From Ignavibacteriales bacterium (GTDB taxonomy: Bacteria > Bacteroidota > Ignavibacteria > Ignavibacteriales > Ignavibacteriaceae): a stretch of DNA of 64,000 nt. Positions 26,686 through 37,099 of the stretch are shown here, piece after piece (the first letter of the stretch is position 1; every line of letters begins with the position of its first letter). Location: assembly GCA_016700155.1 (NCBI GenBank), contig CP065001.1:620001-684000 (forward strand), read 5' to 3'. The notes under the pieces were generated by a model. The model was given only the letters and a program-made list of their open reading frames with translations, searched no databases and was not told the origin of the DNA. Made by a program: the position numbers and the translations under genes.

Positions 26686-28140
26686 ATGTTCGATAAGATA
26701 AAACAGCTTTCAAAAGATACAGCGATTTACGGCATCAGCACGATAGTCGGCAGGTTCCTTAATTTTCTTCTAGTACCGCTTTACACAAATATTTTCCCGC
26801 CGGGTGATTACGGTGTAGTTGCAAACATTTATATCTTCATCGCAATAATGAATGTTGTTATGCTCTTTGGTATGGATGCGGCTTATTTAAAATACGCTTC
26901 AGCTAAAACTATAGGTGATGAGAAAGATAATTTTTCTACTCCGTTCATTTCGGTATTTACAGCCTCATTATTTTTTTCGTTGTTGTTGATATTGTTTAAT
27001 CGAGGTGTCTTTGCTGCCGTTGGTGTTCCTGAGGAATATGACAACTTCATCTATTATGTGAGTGCAATTTTATTTGTTGACGCAATTGCTTCCTTGCCTT
27101 TTGTTCAGTTAAGACTTAAACGAAAAGCAAAAAAGTTTGCGGCATTTAAAATTATTAACATAACAGTAAACGTAATTCTTAATCTTTATCTTATTCTTTA
27201 TCTCAGGTGGAACATCGAGGCAATATTCATCAGCAACCTTGCCGCGTCTGTTGTTTCATTTGTTTTATTAATCCCTGATGTAATCAAATCACTTCGCATA
27301 AAAATTAATGTTGAGTTATTAAAAAAACTTTTGAAGTTCGGGATTCCGTATCTGCCTGCAGGATTAGCATCAATGATAATTCAGGGAATTGACAGACCAA
27401 TTCTAACAAGTCTTACTGATCTTAATACAAATGGAATTTACCAGGCGAATCATAAACTCGGAATTTTTATGATGCTGTTCGTAAGCATGTTCCAGTATGC
27501 GTGGCAGCCCTTCTTTCTTCAGCAGGCAAGTGAAGAAAATGCAAAAAATATTTTTTCAAAAGTTCTCACTTACTTTGCTATAGCTGCCGCAACTATATGG
27601 ATAGTCATTTCACTATTCATAAATGATATAGTGCAGTTCGAAGTCTTCCATAAAACGTTAATTGGAAGGGAGTATTGGTCTGGTTTGAATATTGTTCCTG
27701 TAATTTTATTGGGTTATTTATTTAATGGAATTTATGTAGTGCTTACCGCAGGCATATTTATAAAAGAAAAAAGTATTTACATCCCATTCATAACAGGACT
27801 CGGCGCATTAGTTAATGTTGTTGTTAACCTGTTATTAATTCCGGAAATCGGAATAATGGGTGCCGCAATTGCAATGCTTGCAAGTTATTTTGCAATGGCA
27901 GTTGCTATCTACGTAGTCACACAAAAATTTTATCATATAAAGTATGAATTGAACAGGCTTTCAAAATTATTTTTGCTGATGATTATTTCAGGAAGTCTTT
28001 ATTATTATCTTTCATATAATCATCAACTGAATATTTTTCTTAAACTATTAATGCTCTCTGTTTTTGTTCTGTTACTGATATTTTTTATTATTGACAGAGA
28101 AGAATTGAAAGCAATCAAAAAAAGATTTATAAAAAATTAA
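26686..28140 (+). CDS. Polysaccharide biosynthesis flippase (second Wzx/MATE-like)
   Basis: 484 residues with about 12-14 membrane helices. The N-terminus DTAIYGISTIVGRFLNFLLV followed by PLYTNIFPPGDYGVVANIYI is the hallmark of the RfbX/Wzx-like lipopolysaccharide flippases. It lies outside the polysaccharide cluster and is more similar in composition to housekeeping genes, so it may serve another envelope glycan or lipid. Its stop overlaps the dut start (TAATG). Confidence 0.88.
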   Translation: MFDKIKQLSKDTAIYGISTIVGRFLNFLLVPLYTNIFPPGDYGVVANIYIFIAIMNVVMLFGMDAAYLKYASAKTIGDEKDNFSTPFISVFTASLFFSLLLILFNRGVFAAVGVPEEYDNFIYYVSAILFVDAIASLPFVQLRLKRKAKKFAAFKIINITVNVILNLYLILYLRWNIEAIFISNLAASVVSFVLLIPDVIKSLRIKINVELLKKLLKFGIPYLPAGLASMIIQGIDRPILTSLTDLNTNGIYQANHKLGIFMMLFVSMFQYAWQPFFLQQASEENAKNIFSKVLTYFAIAAATIWIVISLFINDIVQFEVFHKTLIGREYWSGLNIVPVILLGYLFNGIYVVLTAGIFIKEKSIYIPFITGLGALVNVVVNLLLIPEIGIMGAAIAMLASYFAMAVAIYVVTQKFYHIKYELNRLSKLFLLMIISGSLYYYLSYNHQLNIFLKLLMLSVFVLLLIFFIIDREELKAIKKRFIKN

Positions 28141-28598
28141 TGACCGAAAAAATTTTAATCAGGATAAAAAGGCTCGACGAAAAATTTAATGATATACCTC
28201 TCCCGCAATATTCAACAGAAGGCAGTTCAGGGATGGACATTCGTGCCGCAGTTGAAAATAATATCTCACTATCACCCGGTAAAGTTGTTTTAGTCCCAAC
28301 CAATCTTTCAGTAGAAATTCCAAATGGTTATGAAATTCAGGTAAGACCAAGAAGCGGACTTGCCGCAAAACATGGAATTGGAATTTTAAATACTCCCGGA
28401 ACTATTGATGCAGATTACAGAGGCGAAGTAAAAATTATAATGATGAATTTCAGTGAAGAAGAATTTATCATTAACCGCGGAGACAGGATTGCACAGCTTG
28501 TCATAGCAAAAGTTTACAAAGCAGAATTAGTCGAGTCAGAAGAGTTGATAGATACTCAAAGAGGTTCCGGTGGATTTGGTCACACCGGGAAAAGTTAG
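28140..28598 (+). CDS. dut: dUTP diphosphatase
   Basis: 152 residues, homotrimeric dUTPase that hydrolyses dUTP to dUMP to keep uracil out of DNA. All five motifs are in order: GSSGMDIRA, VRPRSGLA, then GTIDADYRGEVKI with the catalytic Asp, RGDRIAQLV, and the flexible C-terminal RGSGGFGHTGK. It starts by a TAATG overlap with the flippase. Confidence 0.96.
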   Translation: MTEKILIRIKRLDEKFNDIPLPQYSTEGSSGMDIRAAVENNISLSPGKVVLVPTNLSVEIPNGYEIQVRPRSGLAAKHGIGILNTPGTIDADYRGEVKIIMMNFSEEEFIINRGDRIAQLVIAKVYKAELVESEELIDTQRGSGGFGHTGKS

Positions 28599-28638
28599 TT
28601 GTTCAGGTATTGATAATATTTAAAACGGATTTTGTCTG

Positions 28639-31600
28639 ATGTCAGATTTTGTTCACCTTCATAATCACACACACTACAGCTTACAGGACGGCGCCTGCAC
28701 TGTTGATAGTTTAGTAATGGCTGCTAAAAAAAATGGGATGACTGCAGTCGCACTAACTGATCACGGTGTTATGTACGGCATCGCCGAGTTTTACAAGAAA
28801 GCGAAACAGGAAGGAATAAAACCTATTGTTGGTATGGAAGCTTACATTGTAAAGGATGGAAGCCGTTTCGACAGAGGCAAAGCAGATGAACTTAACGGAA
28901 GAAAAAAATCAAAACACTATAACCATTTAATACTTCTTGCAAAAAATAAAACCGGTTATAAAAATCTTGTTAAGCTTTCAACATTAGGACATACCGAAGG
29001 TTTTTATTACAAACCGAGAATTGATCTTGAACTTCTTAATCAATACAAAGAAGGATTAGTTTGCACAAGTGCTTGTGCGGGTGGTGTTGTATCCACTCAT
29101 TTAATTAATAATGAATATGATAAAGCAAAACAAACCGCAATAACTTTTAAAGAAATGTTTGGTGATGATTTTTATCTCGAAGTGCAGGACCATAACATGG
29201 AAGTTGAAAAACCTGTGCTTGAAGGTATGCCTAAGTTATCTAAAGAACTCGGGATAAAGTTAGTCGCGACAAATGACTGCCACTACATCGAACCGGATCA
29301 TGCAATTGCGCACAATATTCTTCTTCTTCTTTCAGATAAGAATGGAAATGATTATCGCCAGCTAAGGTATGGTACTGACCAGGTTTATTTTAAATCATCC
29401 GAAGAGATGAAAAAGCTTTTTAAAAAGTTTAAAGGCGCGATTGAAAATACTCTTGAGATAGAATCTAAGATAGACCTGCAGCTCGGGTTTGAAGGATATC
29501 ATTTTCCTAACTATAAAATTCCGTCTGATTCAAACGCGAAAACATTAGATGAATATTTTGAACAACTTTCTAAAGAAGGACTATATAATAGAATAAAGAA
29601 GGTAACTACAGAAATTGAAGAACGTTTCGACTTTGAAATTGAAACAATTAAGAAGATGGGTTTTGCCGGTTACTTTTTGATTGTTCAGGACTTTATTAAT
29701 TCCGCAAAGAAAATGAATGTACCTGTTGGTCCGGGAAGAGGCTCTGTTGCGGGAAGTCTTGTTGCTTACACGCTTGGTATCACAAATATAAACCCGCTTG
29801 AATATAATTTATTGTTTGAAAGATTTTTAAATCCATCACGTAAATCAATGCCCGATATAGATGTTGATTTTGCTGATGACAAACGTGGTGAAGTGATCGA
29901 CTACGTTCGTAATAAGTATGGACAGAATTGTGTCAGCCAGATAATCACCTTTAACAGGCTCTCATCAAAAGCGGTTATAAGGGATGTTGCACGCGTTCTT
30001 AAAATTCCCATTCCAACTGTGAACAAGATCACAAAATTTATTCCTTCAAAGTTTGGTAAAGTTTATACAATTGAGCAATCGTTGAATGAAGTCCCTGAAT
30101 TAAAATGGGTAAAAGATTCTAAAGATGAAGAAATCCAGAATCTGATCAAGTATGCAAAAGTGCTAGAAGGAATGAACCGGAATGCATCTAAACATGCTGC
30201 GGGTGTTGTTATAACTCCTGATGATGTGAGTAACTATGTTCCGCTTGCAAATGCTGTTTCGCAGACAGACATAGTCACTCAGTTCAATATGAAAGAGATT
30301 GAAAACGCGGGTCTGCTAAAGATGGATTTTCTCGGACTACGTACACTAACAATTATCCGTGATGCTCTTACACTAATCAAAAAAAATCATGGGGTTGAAA
30401 TTGATATCGATTCAATTCCTCTTAATGATGAAAAAACATATCAGCTTTTTTCAAAAGGACAGACTACCGGAGTGTTCCAGTTTGAATCTGCCCCGATGCG
30501 TGAGTACCTGAAAAAACTGCGTCCGGCAAGTTTAAGTGATCTCGCAGCAATGAATGCTTTGTACCGCCCTGGTCCGATGGATTTTATTGATGACTTTATC
30601 GAGAGAAAACATGGTACAAAAGAAACAGTTTATCTTCATAATATTTTAGAGCCGATTCTCAAAGAGACCTACGGAATAATTGTTTACCAGGAACAGGTAA
30701 TTCAGATTGCGAACAGAGTCGGCGGAATGAGTTTAGCCGATGCTGATATACTCCGCCGTGCTATGGGTAAAAAAGATCTTAACGCAATGAAAGAACAGAA
30801 AGAAAAATTCACTGCCGGTGCTGTTCAAAACGGAATAGCAAAAAAAATTGCTGAAGAGATTTTTGATTCGATAGACAAGTTTGCGAATTATGGTTTCAAT
30901 AAAAGTCATGCGGTTGCTTATAGTTATGTTGCATATCAGACTGCTTATTTAAAAGCACATTTCACAGCAGAGTTTTTAGCTGCAAACCTTACAAACGAAT
31001 TCGGCAACGCAAATAAAGTCGCAAACTTTCTTGAGGACTGCCGCAAACTAAAAATTGATGTGCTTCCGCCGGATGTAAATAATCCATCAGTTTACTTTGA
31101 TGTTGAAGATGAAAAGATACGGTTCGGAATGTCTGCTATAAAAAATGTTGGTATCTCTGCTGTTGAAGAGATTATAAAAACAAGGCAATCACTGGAAAGA
31201 GATTTTAAAAGTATTTTTGATTTTTGTGGGAACACTGATAACAGGGTTGTTAATAAACGCGCGCTCGAAGGTCTTGTATATGCCGGCGCATTTGATTCAA
31301 TAGAAAAGGTTCGTTCAAGATTATTCAATTCAATTGAAGAAGCACTTGAGTATGGACACAAAGTTCAGAATTCAAAACTTTCAGTTGAGAATAGTTTATT
31401 CGGTGGATTGGAAGAAGAAGTACAAATATCAGAACCTGCTTTAAGAAACTTTGAACCGTGGCCGTCAAAGTATAAACTTGCCAAAGAAAGAGAAGTAATC
31501 GGATTCTACATAACAGATCATCCGCTAAGAAAGTTTGAACTTGAGTATAAGTCTTTCACAACCGTTCATCTTGGTGAAACTGAAAGTCTTGAAAATGTTG

Positions 31601-32103
31601 ATACGGTAAAAGCATGTGGAGTGATAACAAATCTTGATTCTAAAATTGATAAATCAGGTAAGACGATGGCGTTCTTTACACTTGATGATTTTTCAGGATC
31701 GTGCGAATGTTTGATGTTCTCAAAAACCTATGAACAATTTGGAAGATACATTGAAGAAGAAGAGTGTGTATTCATACTTGGCAAACCTGAAAGCAGCGGC
31801 GATGCAATTAAACTTCACATTGATAAAGTAATTCCACTATCAGATGTGCGTGATGCAATGACAGACAGCATAAGGATTGTAATAGATAAATCAAAAAACA
31901 AAGTTGAATGTATATCAGAATTAAAAAAAGTTTTTGAATCAAATCCCGGTAAGCTGCCGGTCTATTTAAAAGTCGGGAATAACGGTTCAAAAGGAACATT
32001 GTTTGAAGTAGGCGCATTCAGGGTAAATGCCGGTGATGTATTTATTAATTCAGTAAACAAAATTCTTGGGGAAGATTCGATAACTCTTTTTTCAAAAAAA
32101 TAA
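28639..32103 (+). CDS. dnaE: DNA polymerase III subunit alpha
   Basis: 1154 residues, the replicative polymerase of the DnaE1 type. The N-terminal PHP domain begins VHLHNHTHYSLQDGA. The palm has GPGRGSVAGSLVAY and the catalytic PDIDVDFADDKRGEVIDY, and the helix-rich region has ANYGFNKSHAVAYSYVAYQT. Near the C-terminus an OB fold (VKACGVITNLDSKIDKSG) precedes a short tail. The ATG at 28639 gives the standard start for this family. Confidence 0.97.
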   Translation: MSDFVHLHNHTHYSLQDGACTVDSLVMAAKKNGMTAVALTDHGVMYGIAEFYKKAKQEGIKPIVGMEAYIVKDGSRFDRGKADELNGRKKSKHYNHLILLAKNKTGYKNLVKLSTLGHTEGFYYKPRIDLELLNQYKEGLVCTSACAGGVVSTHLINNEYDKAKQTAITFKEMFGDDFYLEVQDHNMEVEKPVLEGMPKLSKELGIKLVATNDCHYIEPDHAIAHNILLLLSDKNGNDYRQLRYGTDQVYFKSSEEMKKLFKKFKGAIENTLEIESKIDLQLGFEGYHFPNYKIPSDSNAKTLDEYFEQLSKEGLYNRIKKVTTEIEERFDFEIETIKKMGFAGYFLIVQDFINSAKKMNVPVGPGRGSVAGSLVAYTLGITNINPLEYNLLFERFLNPSRKSMPDIDVDFADDKRGEVIDYVRNKYGQNCVSQIITFNRLSSKAVIRDVARVLKIPIPTVNKITKFIPSKFGKVYTIEQSLNEVPELKWVKDSKDEEIQNLIKYAKVLEGMNRNASKHAAGVVITPDDVSNYVPLANAVSQTDIVTQFNMKEIENAGLLKMDFLGLRTLTIIRDALTLIKKNHGVEIDIDSIPLNDEKTYQLFSKGQTTGVFQFESAPMREYLKKLRPASLSDLAAMNALYRPGPMDFIDDFIERKHGTKETVYLHNILEPILKETYGIIVYQEQVIQIANRVGGMSLADADILRRAMGKKDLNAMKEQKEKFTAGAVQNGIAKKIAEEIFDSIDKFANYGFNKSHAVAYSYVAYQTAYLKAHFTAEFLAANLTNEFGNANKVANFLEDCRKLKIDVLPPDVNNPSVYFDVEDEKIRFGMSAIKNVGISAVEEIIKTRQSLERDFKSIFDFCGNTDNRVVNKRALEGLVYAGAFDSIEKVRSRLFNSIEEALEYGHKVQNSKLSVENSLFGGLEEEVQISEPALRNFEPWPSKYKLAKEREVIGFYITDHPLRKFELEYKSFTTVHLGETESLENVDTVKACGVITNLDSKIDKSGKTMAFFTLDDFSGSCECLMFSKTYEQFGRYIEEEECVFILGKPESSGDAIKLHIDKVIPLSDVRDAMTDSIRIVIDKSKNKVECISELKKVFESNPGKLPVYLKVGNNGSKGTLFEVGAFRVNAGDVFINSVNKILGEDSITLFSKK

Positions 32104-32233
32104 TATTGGTGTTGACAATTAAGGATTGAGAGCTTTAAATACTAAATCAAATTTTTTGTATAACTAACTTCAATTTTGTATTATTTGCCTCCGAATTTAA
32201 CAACAAAGATGCAGACAAAGGTTTTTATAAAAG

Positions 32234-33073
32234 ATGAATAACGAAAATCATAATTACTGGGCTTTAGTGCTTGGTGCATCATCAGGATTTGGTGAAGCCG
32301 CAGCAATAAAACTCGCTGAAGATGGATTCAATATTGTTGGTGTTCATTTGGATAGACAGGCAACAATGCCTCACGTTGAAGAAGTAATTTCAAAAATTAG
32401 ATCACACAAAGTTGAGCATTTATTTTTTAACATTAACGCTGCTGATGAATACAAACGCAATGAAGTAATTGAAGAGCTAAAGAAAAAACTTGATAGTAAT
32501 TCAAAAGTAAAAGTGCTTATGCACTCATTAGCGTTTGGTACACTTCGTCCTTTTATTCCAAAAGAAAATGAACAGGCACTCACCAAATCACAAATGGAAA
32601 TGACACTTGATGTAATGGCGCATTCACTTGTTTACTGGACACAGGATCTAGTCGTAAATAATCTTCTGGCTGAGAAAGCAAGAATTTTTGCAATGACAAG
32701 TTCAGGCGGAACAACTGCCATTCCTTTCTACGGTGCAGTTTCAGCAGCCAAGGCAGCACTTGAAGCGCACGTACGTCAGCTATCAACAGAACTTGGACAT
32801 ATGCAGGTTGCAGTTAATTCCATTATGGCTGGAGTGACGGATACTCCGGCATTAAGAAAAATTCCAGGTAATGTTCCGATGATTGAAGTTGCACGAAGAA
32901 AAAATCCGAGAGCAAGATTAACCACACCTGAAGATGTTGCAAAAGTTATTTCGCTGATTTGTAAGGATGGCGGTGAATGGATTTCTGGCGGAGTGATTAA
33001 TGCGGACGGTGGTGAGGATGTTGTAAATTTTGTGGGGCAGGGAACAAGCAAAGAAGAAACAGTAAATTTTTAA
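32234..33073 (+). CDS. SDR-family oxidoreductase, enoyl-ACP reductase-like
   Basis: 279 residues. The N-terminal cofactor motif is GASSGFGEAAA, and the catalytic region reads MTSSGGTTAIPFYGAVSAAK, in which Tyr and Lys are separated by six residues (Y-x6-K). That spacing is typical of enoyl-ACP reductases FabI and FabL, whereas ordinary SDRs have Y-x3-K. The classical GxxxGxG-type loop points to the FabL side. It would then reduce enoyl-ACP in fatty-acid elongation. A 130-base gap after dnaE suggests its own promoter; trxA follows after 13 bases. Confidence 0.75.
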   Translation: MNNENHNYWALVLGASSGFGEAAAIKLAEDGFNIVGVHLDRQATMPHVEEVISKIRSHKVEHLFFNINAADEYKRNEVIEELKKKLDSNSKVKVLMHSLAFGTLRPFIPKENEQALTKSQMEMTLDVMAHSLVYWTQDLVVNNLLAEKARIFAMTSSGGTTAIPFYGAVSAAKAALEAHVRQLSTELGHMQVAVNSIMAGVTDTPALRKIPGNVPMIEVARRKNPRARLTTPEDVAKVISLICKDGGEWISGGVINADGGEDVVNFVGQGTSKEETVNF

Positions 33074-33086
33074 ACAGAGGAGAAAA

Positions 33087-33410
33087 ATGAAACCAGTTAC
33101 AATTACAGATGACAATTTTGAGAGTGAAGTATTGAATTCTTCCGAACCGGTGTTAATAGATTTCTGGGCGACGTGGTGCGGTCCGTGCAAAATGATCGCT
33201 CCCATTGTTGAAGAACTTGCAGGTGAATACCAGGGTAAAGCTAAAATAGGTAAACTTGATGTTGATGAAAATCAGCAGACATCAATTAAATACGGAGTGA
33301 GAAGTATTCCTACAATATTAATTTTTAAAGACGGCAAACTTAAGGACACAATCATTGGTGCAGTGCCAAAGCCTCAAATAGTATCAAAGCTTAATGCAGC
33401 ACTTTCCTGA
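33087..33410 (+). CDS. trxA: Thioredoxin
   Basis: 107 residues, cytoplasmic dithiol reductase. The active site DFWATWCGPCKMIAPIVEEL and the cis-proline segment GVRSIPTILIFKDGK are canonical. No signal peptide. A good ribosome-binding site (GAGGAG) precedes the ATG, and a hairpin terminator follows the stop. Confidence 0.97.
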   Translation: MKPVTITDDNFESEVLNSSEPVLIDFWATWCGPCKMIAPIVEELAGEYQGKAKIGKLDVDENQQTSIKYGVRSIPTILIFKDGKLKDTIIGAVPKPQIVSKLNAALS

Positions 33411-33428
33411 TTTAAAAAATATTAAAGA

Positions 33429-33468
33429 ATCTCCATTGAAAAACGATTTACATATCAATGGAGATTTT
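33429..33468 (+). terminator. Intrinsic terminator after trxA
   Basis: Perfect 11-bp stem, ATCTCCATTGA (33429-33439) with TCAATGGAGAT (33455-33465), 15-base loop, then a short T run (TTTC). The stem is of moderate strength and the T tract is short, so termination may be partial. It lies in the 80-base gap before serA. Confidence 0.6.
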
Positions 33469-33490
33469 CAATTCTAATAATTTCCTGTAA

Positions 33491-35080
33491 ATGAAAAAAA
33501 TTATTATAACTGACGCAGTCGACAAAAAGTGTGCAGATTTATTAACTGCTCAGGGTTTTGATGTTACCTTTAAACCGGGAATTAAACTCGATGACCTGAA
33601 AGAAATAATATCCGCTTATAACGCATTGATAGTAAGAAGCGAAACACAAGTCACTCCTGAATTAATTTCACTTATGAATAACATGGAAGTTATTGGAAGA
33701 GCAGGAACAGGTGTTGATAATATAAATGTTGATGCTGCCACAAGGAAAGGTATCCTTGTGATGAATACACCCGGCGGCAACACAATCTCCACTGCAGAAC
33801 ATACAATGGCTCTGATGCTGTCTATGTGCAGAAACATTGCTCAGGCAAATCAATCGATGAGAAGCGGTAAATGGGATAGAAAATCTTTTAAAGGAACTGA
33901 ACTTCATAACAAAACGCTTGGCGTCATCGGTCTTGGAAAGATAGGAAGAGAAGTTGCCGTTAGATCAAAATCATTTGGAATGAAAGTGATAGGTTATGAT
34001 CCTGTATTATCTGAAGATGTGGCTGCAAAATTAGGAATAGAATTATTTCCGCTTGAATTTCTCCTTTCAAAATCTGATATAATTACTGTTCACGTTCCGC
34101 TGACAGAAGAAACAAAATATTTATTGAATGAACAGACTCTCGCAAAATGTAAAAGGGGTGTAAAGATTATTAATTGTGCGAGAGGCGGAATAATAAATGA
34201 AGAAGCTCTGATCAATTCAATTGACAATGGAATTGTTTCATCGGCTGCATTTGATGTATATGAAACCGAGCCACCTGATTTAACGAACAAATTAATTCAG
34301 CATCCCAAAATTATTTGCACACCGCATCTGGGTGCATCAACAGATGAAGCTCAGGAAAAAGTAGCCGTGCAAATTGCTGAACAAATTATTCAACTGTTTA
34401 ATGAACAATCAGCTGCGGGAATTGTCAATGCATCATTGATCGAGGCGGGTTTTAATAAGGATCTATCCCCATACTTTTTATTATCCGAAAAAATCGGAAG
34501 GCTGCAAAGTCAGTTATTGCGAAATCAACTAACGGGAATAAATATTACTTTCAACGGAGAGCTGTTGAGCAGTGCAGCTAACATCCTCACGTCAGCAGTG
34601 TTAAAAGGATTTTTACTTTCAAGAAGAACAGAAACTATTAACTATGTTAATGCACAATTGTTATCTTCGGAAATGGGAATAGATGTAACCGAAAAAAAAT
34701 CTGTATCTCATGATGTTTATAAAAATTTAATTACAGTTGAGTGTACCACTACTTCCGGTACAAAAACTATAGCTGGTACTGTGTTTGGCAACAATGAATT
34801 GAGAATTGTTCAGATAGATGAATACAGGCTTGAACTAAATCCTGAAGGAAATCTTATAGTATATACAAACATTGATAAACCCGGTATGCTAGCAACAGTC
34901 GGTAAAGTTTTAGCTGATGCAAATATAAACATCGGAGGCTTGTCACTGGGAAGAATTAAAGCCGGTAAACAAGCATTGACAATAATAAATGTTGACAGTA
35001 AGCCTGAAGCAAACATTGTATCTGCTATTTCCTCCATCAACGGAGTTGAAGATGTATACGTGGTTGGCATTCATGATTAG
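33491..35080 (+). CDS. serA: D-3-phosphoglycerate dehydrogenase
   Basis: First step of serine synthesis, oxidising 3-phosphoglycerate with NAD. 529 residues, so the long form with an intervening domain and a C-terminal ACT domain. Visible are VIGRAGTGVDNINVDAATRK, the NAD-binding GVIGLGKIGREVAVRSK, the catalytic CARGGIINEEAL and HLGASTDEAQEKVA, and the ACT start VYTNIDKPGMLATVGKVLAD, which would sense serine. No other serine genes nearby. Confidence 0.95.
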   Translation: MKKIIITDAVDKKCADLLTAQGFDVTFKPGIKLDDLKEIISAYNALIVRSETQVTPELISLMNNMEVIGRAGTGVDNINVDAATRKGILVMNTPGGNTISTAEHTMALMLSMCRNIAQANQSMRSGKWDRKSFKGTELHNKTLGVIGLGKIGREVAVRSKSFGMKVIGYDPVLSEDVAAKLGIELFPLEFLLSKSDIITVHVPLTEETKYLLNEQTLAKCKRGVKIINCARGGIINEEALINSIDNGIVSSAAFDVYETEPPDLTNKLIQHPKIICTPHLGASTDEAQEKVAVQIAEQIIQLFNEQSAAGIVNASLIEAGFNKDLSPYFLLSEKIGRLQSQLLRNQLTGINITFNGELLSSAANILTSAVLKGFLLSRRTETINYVNAQLLSSEMGIDVTEKKSVSHDVYKNLITVECTTTSGTKTIAGTVFGNNELRIVQIDEYRLELNPEGNLIVYTNIDKPGMLATVGKVLADANINIGGLSLGRIKAGKQALTIINVDSKPEANIVSAISSINGVEDVYVVGIHD

Positions 35081-35155
35081 CGGAAATAAATATCTCTTGA
35101 CATTATTTAGGAAAAAAAGCTAATTCCGTGTGGAAAAATGATTTATAAAAAATAC

Positions 35156-35184
35156 TTGACTAAAAATGATGGTTGTAGTATTTT
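35156..35184 (+). promoter_or_regulatory. Sigma-70-like promoter before the secreted-protein locus
   Basis: TTGACT (35156-35161), 17-base spacer, TATTTT (35179-35184), about 120 bases upstream of the ATG at 35306. The AT-rich gap of 225 bases after serA holds no gene. It is a plausible start for the first secreted protein; a terminator after that gene suggests the downstream receptor locus has its own start. Confidence 0.45.
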
Positions 35185-35305
35185 GATTTAGCTCTTATAA
35201 TTAACAATAATTTAATATCCGGTAAAGAAAGTTAATATTTTATTGTTGTACCATTTAAAAATTTTTATTTCAAAATCATTTCATTCATTAACAAAGGAGA
35301 GCATT

Positions 35306-37066
35306 ATGCTAAGAAAACTTTCTATTTTGGTGCTGGTTGTACTTTTGGTTCCGGTAGTTTTAGTTGCACAGACTAATAACAAAAAGTTCACACCTAAAGC
35401 ACCGATAGTTTTTCAAGAGCCGACTACTGTTTCAACTGATAATTTGGTAGGACCTGGCTTTTCAACTGCTTCTGCAAACTATACTGCAGTAGATACAATG
35501 GCAAATGCATTTGGTCCCGCAATTTCAACAATCAATCCATTAGCTTATGATCCACGTGCAGATGTTGTTGCAATGGTTCATAGGGGTAAATCAACTTATG
35601 CGCTTGGGTCAGGGCAATTGTGGTATAGCTTTTCGACTGATAGAGGAGCAACCTGGAACGTTAGACAGGGTCCTGTAAATACAGATCCAATTTTAGCAAG
35701 ATACCCAAGTATGGCTATCTCAAATCCGACAAGCGGTGGACTTGATGCAACCACAGGCTTTTTTAGCTGGCCAGAATTAAATCCTGGTGCATTTGGAAAC
35801 ATTGGTTACGGTGCTGAACAACCAATTGGATCGAATGCTGCTTTTTCTGATACAATTGTTGGAAGCTATTCATCACAAGTTCCTTGTTGGGCTAGCCATA
35901 ATTCAGCTTGGATGTTCTGGACTTCCGATAATCAAGTTGATGCTGGTATTGACATATGGCGCACACAGGACTTTGCAACAATTGAAAAAGCAACCATTCC
36001 TTCAGCAGCTTTTGTAGATGGCTCGAATATTACTTTAGGCGGCGCTTCTTTCAATGGTGTTGATGTTTTAGCTGTGCTTGGTACTTATGCTGATCCTGAT
36101 CCGGGTAATCCAATTCAATTTGGCTGGTATCCTGGAATTTTTAAATCAACAGATAACGGAGCTACGTGGTCCAATCCGGAAGTTGTTGATTTCAGAACAA
36201 TTCCTGCATTAAGTGCTTTCGATCAGCTTTTCGATTATGACCCGACAGCAGGAACAATAAGATTTGATGGCGATGTTCATATGGATGCGAATGGTCATGT
36301 ACATTTGTTATTAGGTGTAACTGATACAAACGCAGTTGTTGACGCTATTGTCGATATATTCGAGACCGGTTCAGGATGGGATGCAACAATTGTTGACCAG
36401 GGTGGATTTGATATTGCACCTTATGCATTAGGTCCTGGATTAGGACAGATGGGTTATTCATGCTATCTCTCATTCAACGAAGCAAGAAACGTAATGGCTG
36501 CACAGTGGACAAAGATCGATGGCGGCGAATGGTGTGATGTTTACTTTGCTTATAAAGGATTGGATGCTGATACATGGTCAACTCCGCAAAACTTAACTGA
36601 ATCACCATCTCAGAATAACACCCAGAATCACTTTGCACCATTTCTATATGATGATGGTAGTGATAACTATACAGCATTTAGCATGTATGGTTATGTAGCT
36701 GGAGCTACTGGTCCTTATGGTGACACAACAACAGCAACTGTATACTATATAGCTCCTGTTCCTTTTACAGGCGTTGGTGTTGGCGATGGACAAAATGTAG
36801 TTAATTCTTTCAAACTTGATCAGAATTATCCAAACCCATTCAACCCATCAACATCAATTACTTATTCAATTGCTGAAAGAAGCAATGTTTCAATAAAAGT
36901 TTATGATGTTTTGGGTAAAGAAGTCGCTACTTTGATAAATACAACTCAGGATGCTGGAGAACATTCAATTAATTTTGATGCTTCTAATCTTGCATCAGGA
37001 TTGTATATCTATACTTTGAAATCTGGTAATTTCACCAGTTCAAAGAAAATGATGTTACTAAAATAA
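35306..37066 (+). CDS. Secreted sialidase-like beta-propeller protein with T9SS sorting domain
   Basis: 586 residues from the ATG at 35306, which has AAAGGAGA just upstream; the longer frame from 35243 has no ribosome site. Signal peptide about 1-20 (ends LVLVAQ). Asp-box motifs of sialidase-type propellers occur, STDRGATW and STDNGATW, suggesting an exo-alpha-sialidase fold, though no catalytic set could be confirmed. The C-terminal ~90 residues begin KLDQNYPNPFNPSTSITYSI and end KMMLLK, a type A T9SS sorting domain common in Ignavibacteria-like genomes. Expected at the cell surface or outside the cell; function unknown. Confidence 0.85.
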   Translation: MLRKLSILVLVVLLVPVVLVAQTNNKKFTPKAPIVFQEPTTVSTDNLVGPGFSTASANYTAVDTMANAFGPAISTINPLAYDPRADVVAMVHRGKSTYALGSGQLWYSFSTDRGATWNVRQGPVNTDPILARYPSMAISNPTSGGLDATTGFFSWPELNPGAFGNIGYGAEQPIGSNAAFSDTIVGSYSSQVPCWASHNSAWMFWTSDNQVDAGIDIWRTQDFATIEKATIPSAAFVDGSNITLGGASFNGVDVLAVLGTYADPDPGNPIQFGWYPGIFKSTDNGATWSNPEVVDFRTIPALSAFDQLFDYDPTAGTIRFDGDVHMDANGHVHLLLGVTDTNAVVDAIVDIFETGSGWDATIVDQGGFDIAPYALGPGLGQMGYSCYLSFNEARNVMAAQWTKIDGGEWCDVYFAYKGLDADTWSTPQNLTESPSQNNTQNHFAPFLYDDGSDNYTAFSMYGYVAGATGPYGDTTTATVYYIAPVPFTGVGVGDGQNVVNSFKLDQNYPNPFNPSTSITYSIAERSNVSIKVYDVLGKEVATLINTTQDAGEHSINFDASNLASGLYIYTLKSGNFTSSKKMMLLK

Positions 37067-37099
37067 ATTTACTCAATATGCTCTTTGTAAGTTAAATCC

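Noticed and set aside
35243..35305. Upstream extension of the beta-propeller protein
   Set aside because: It lacks a ribosome site and would place the signal peptide internally; ATG 35306 has AAAGGAGA upstream.
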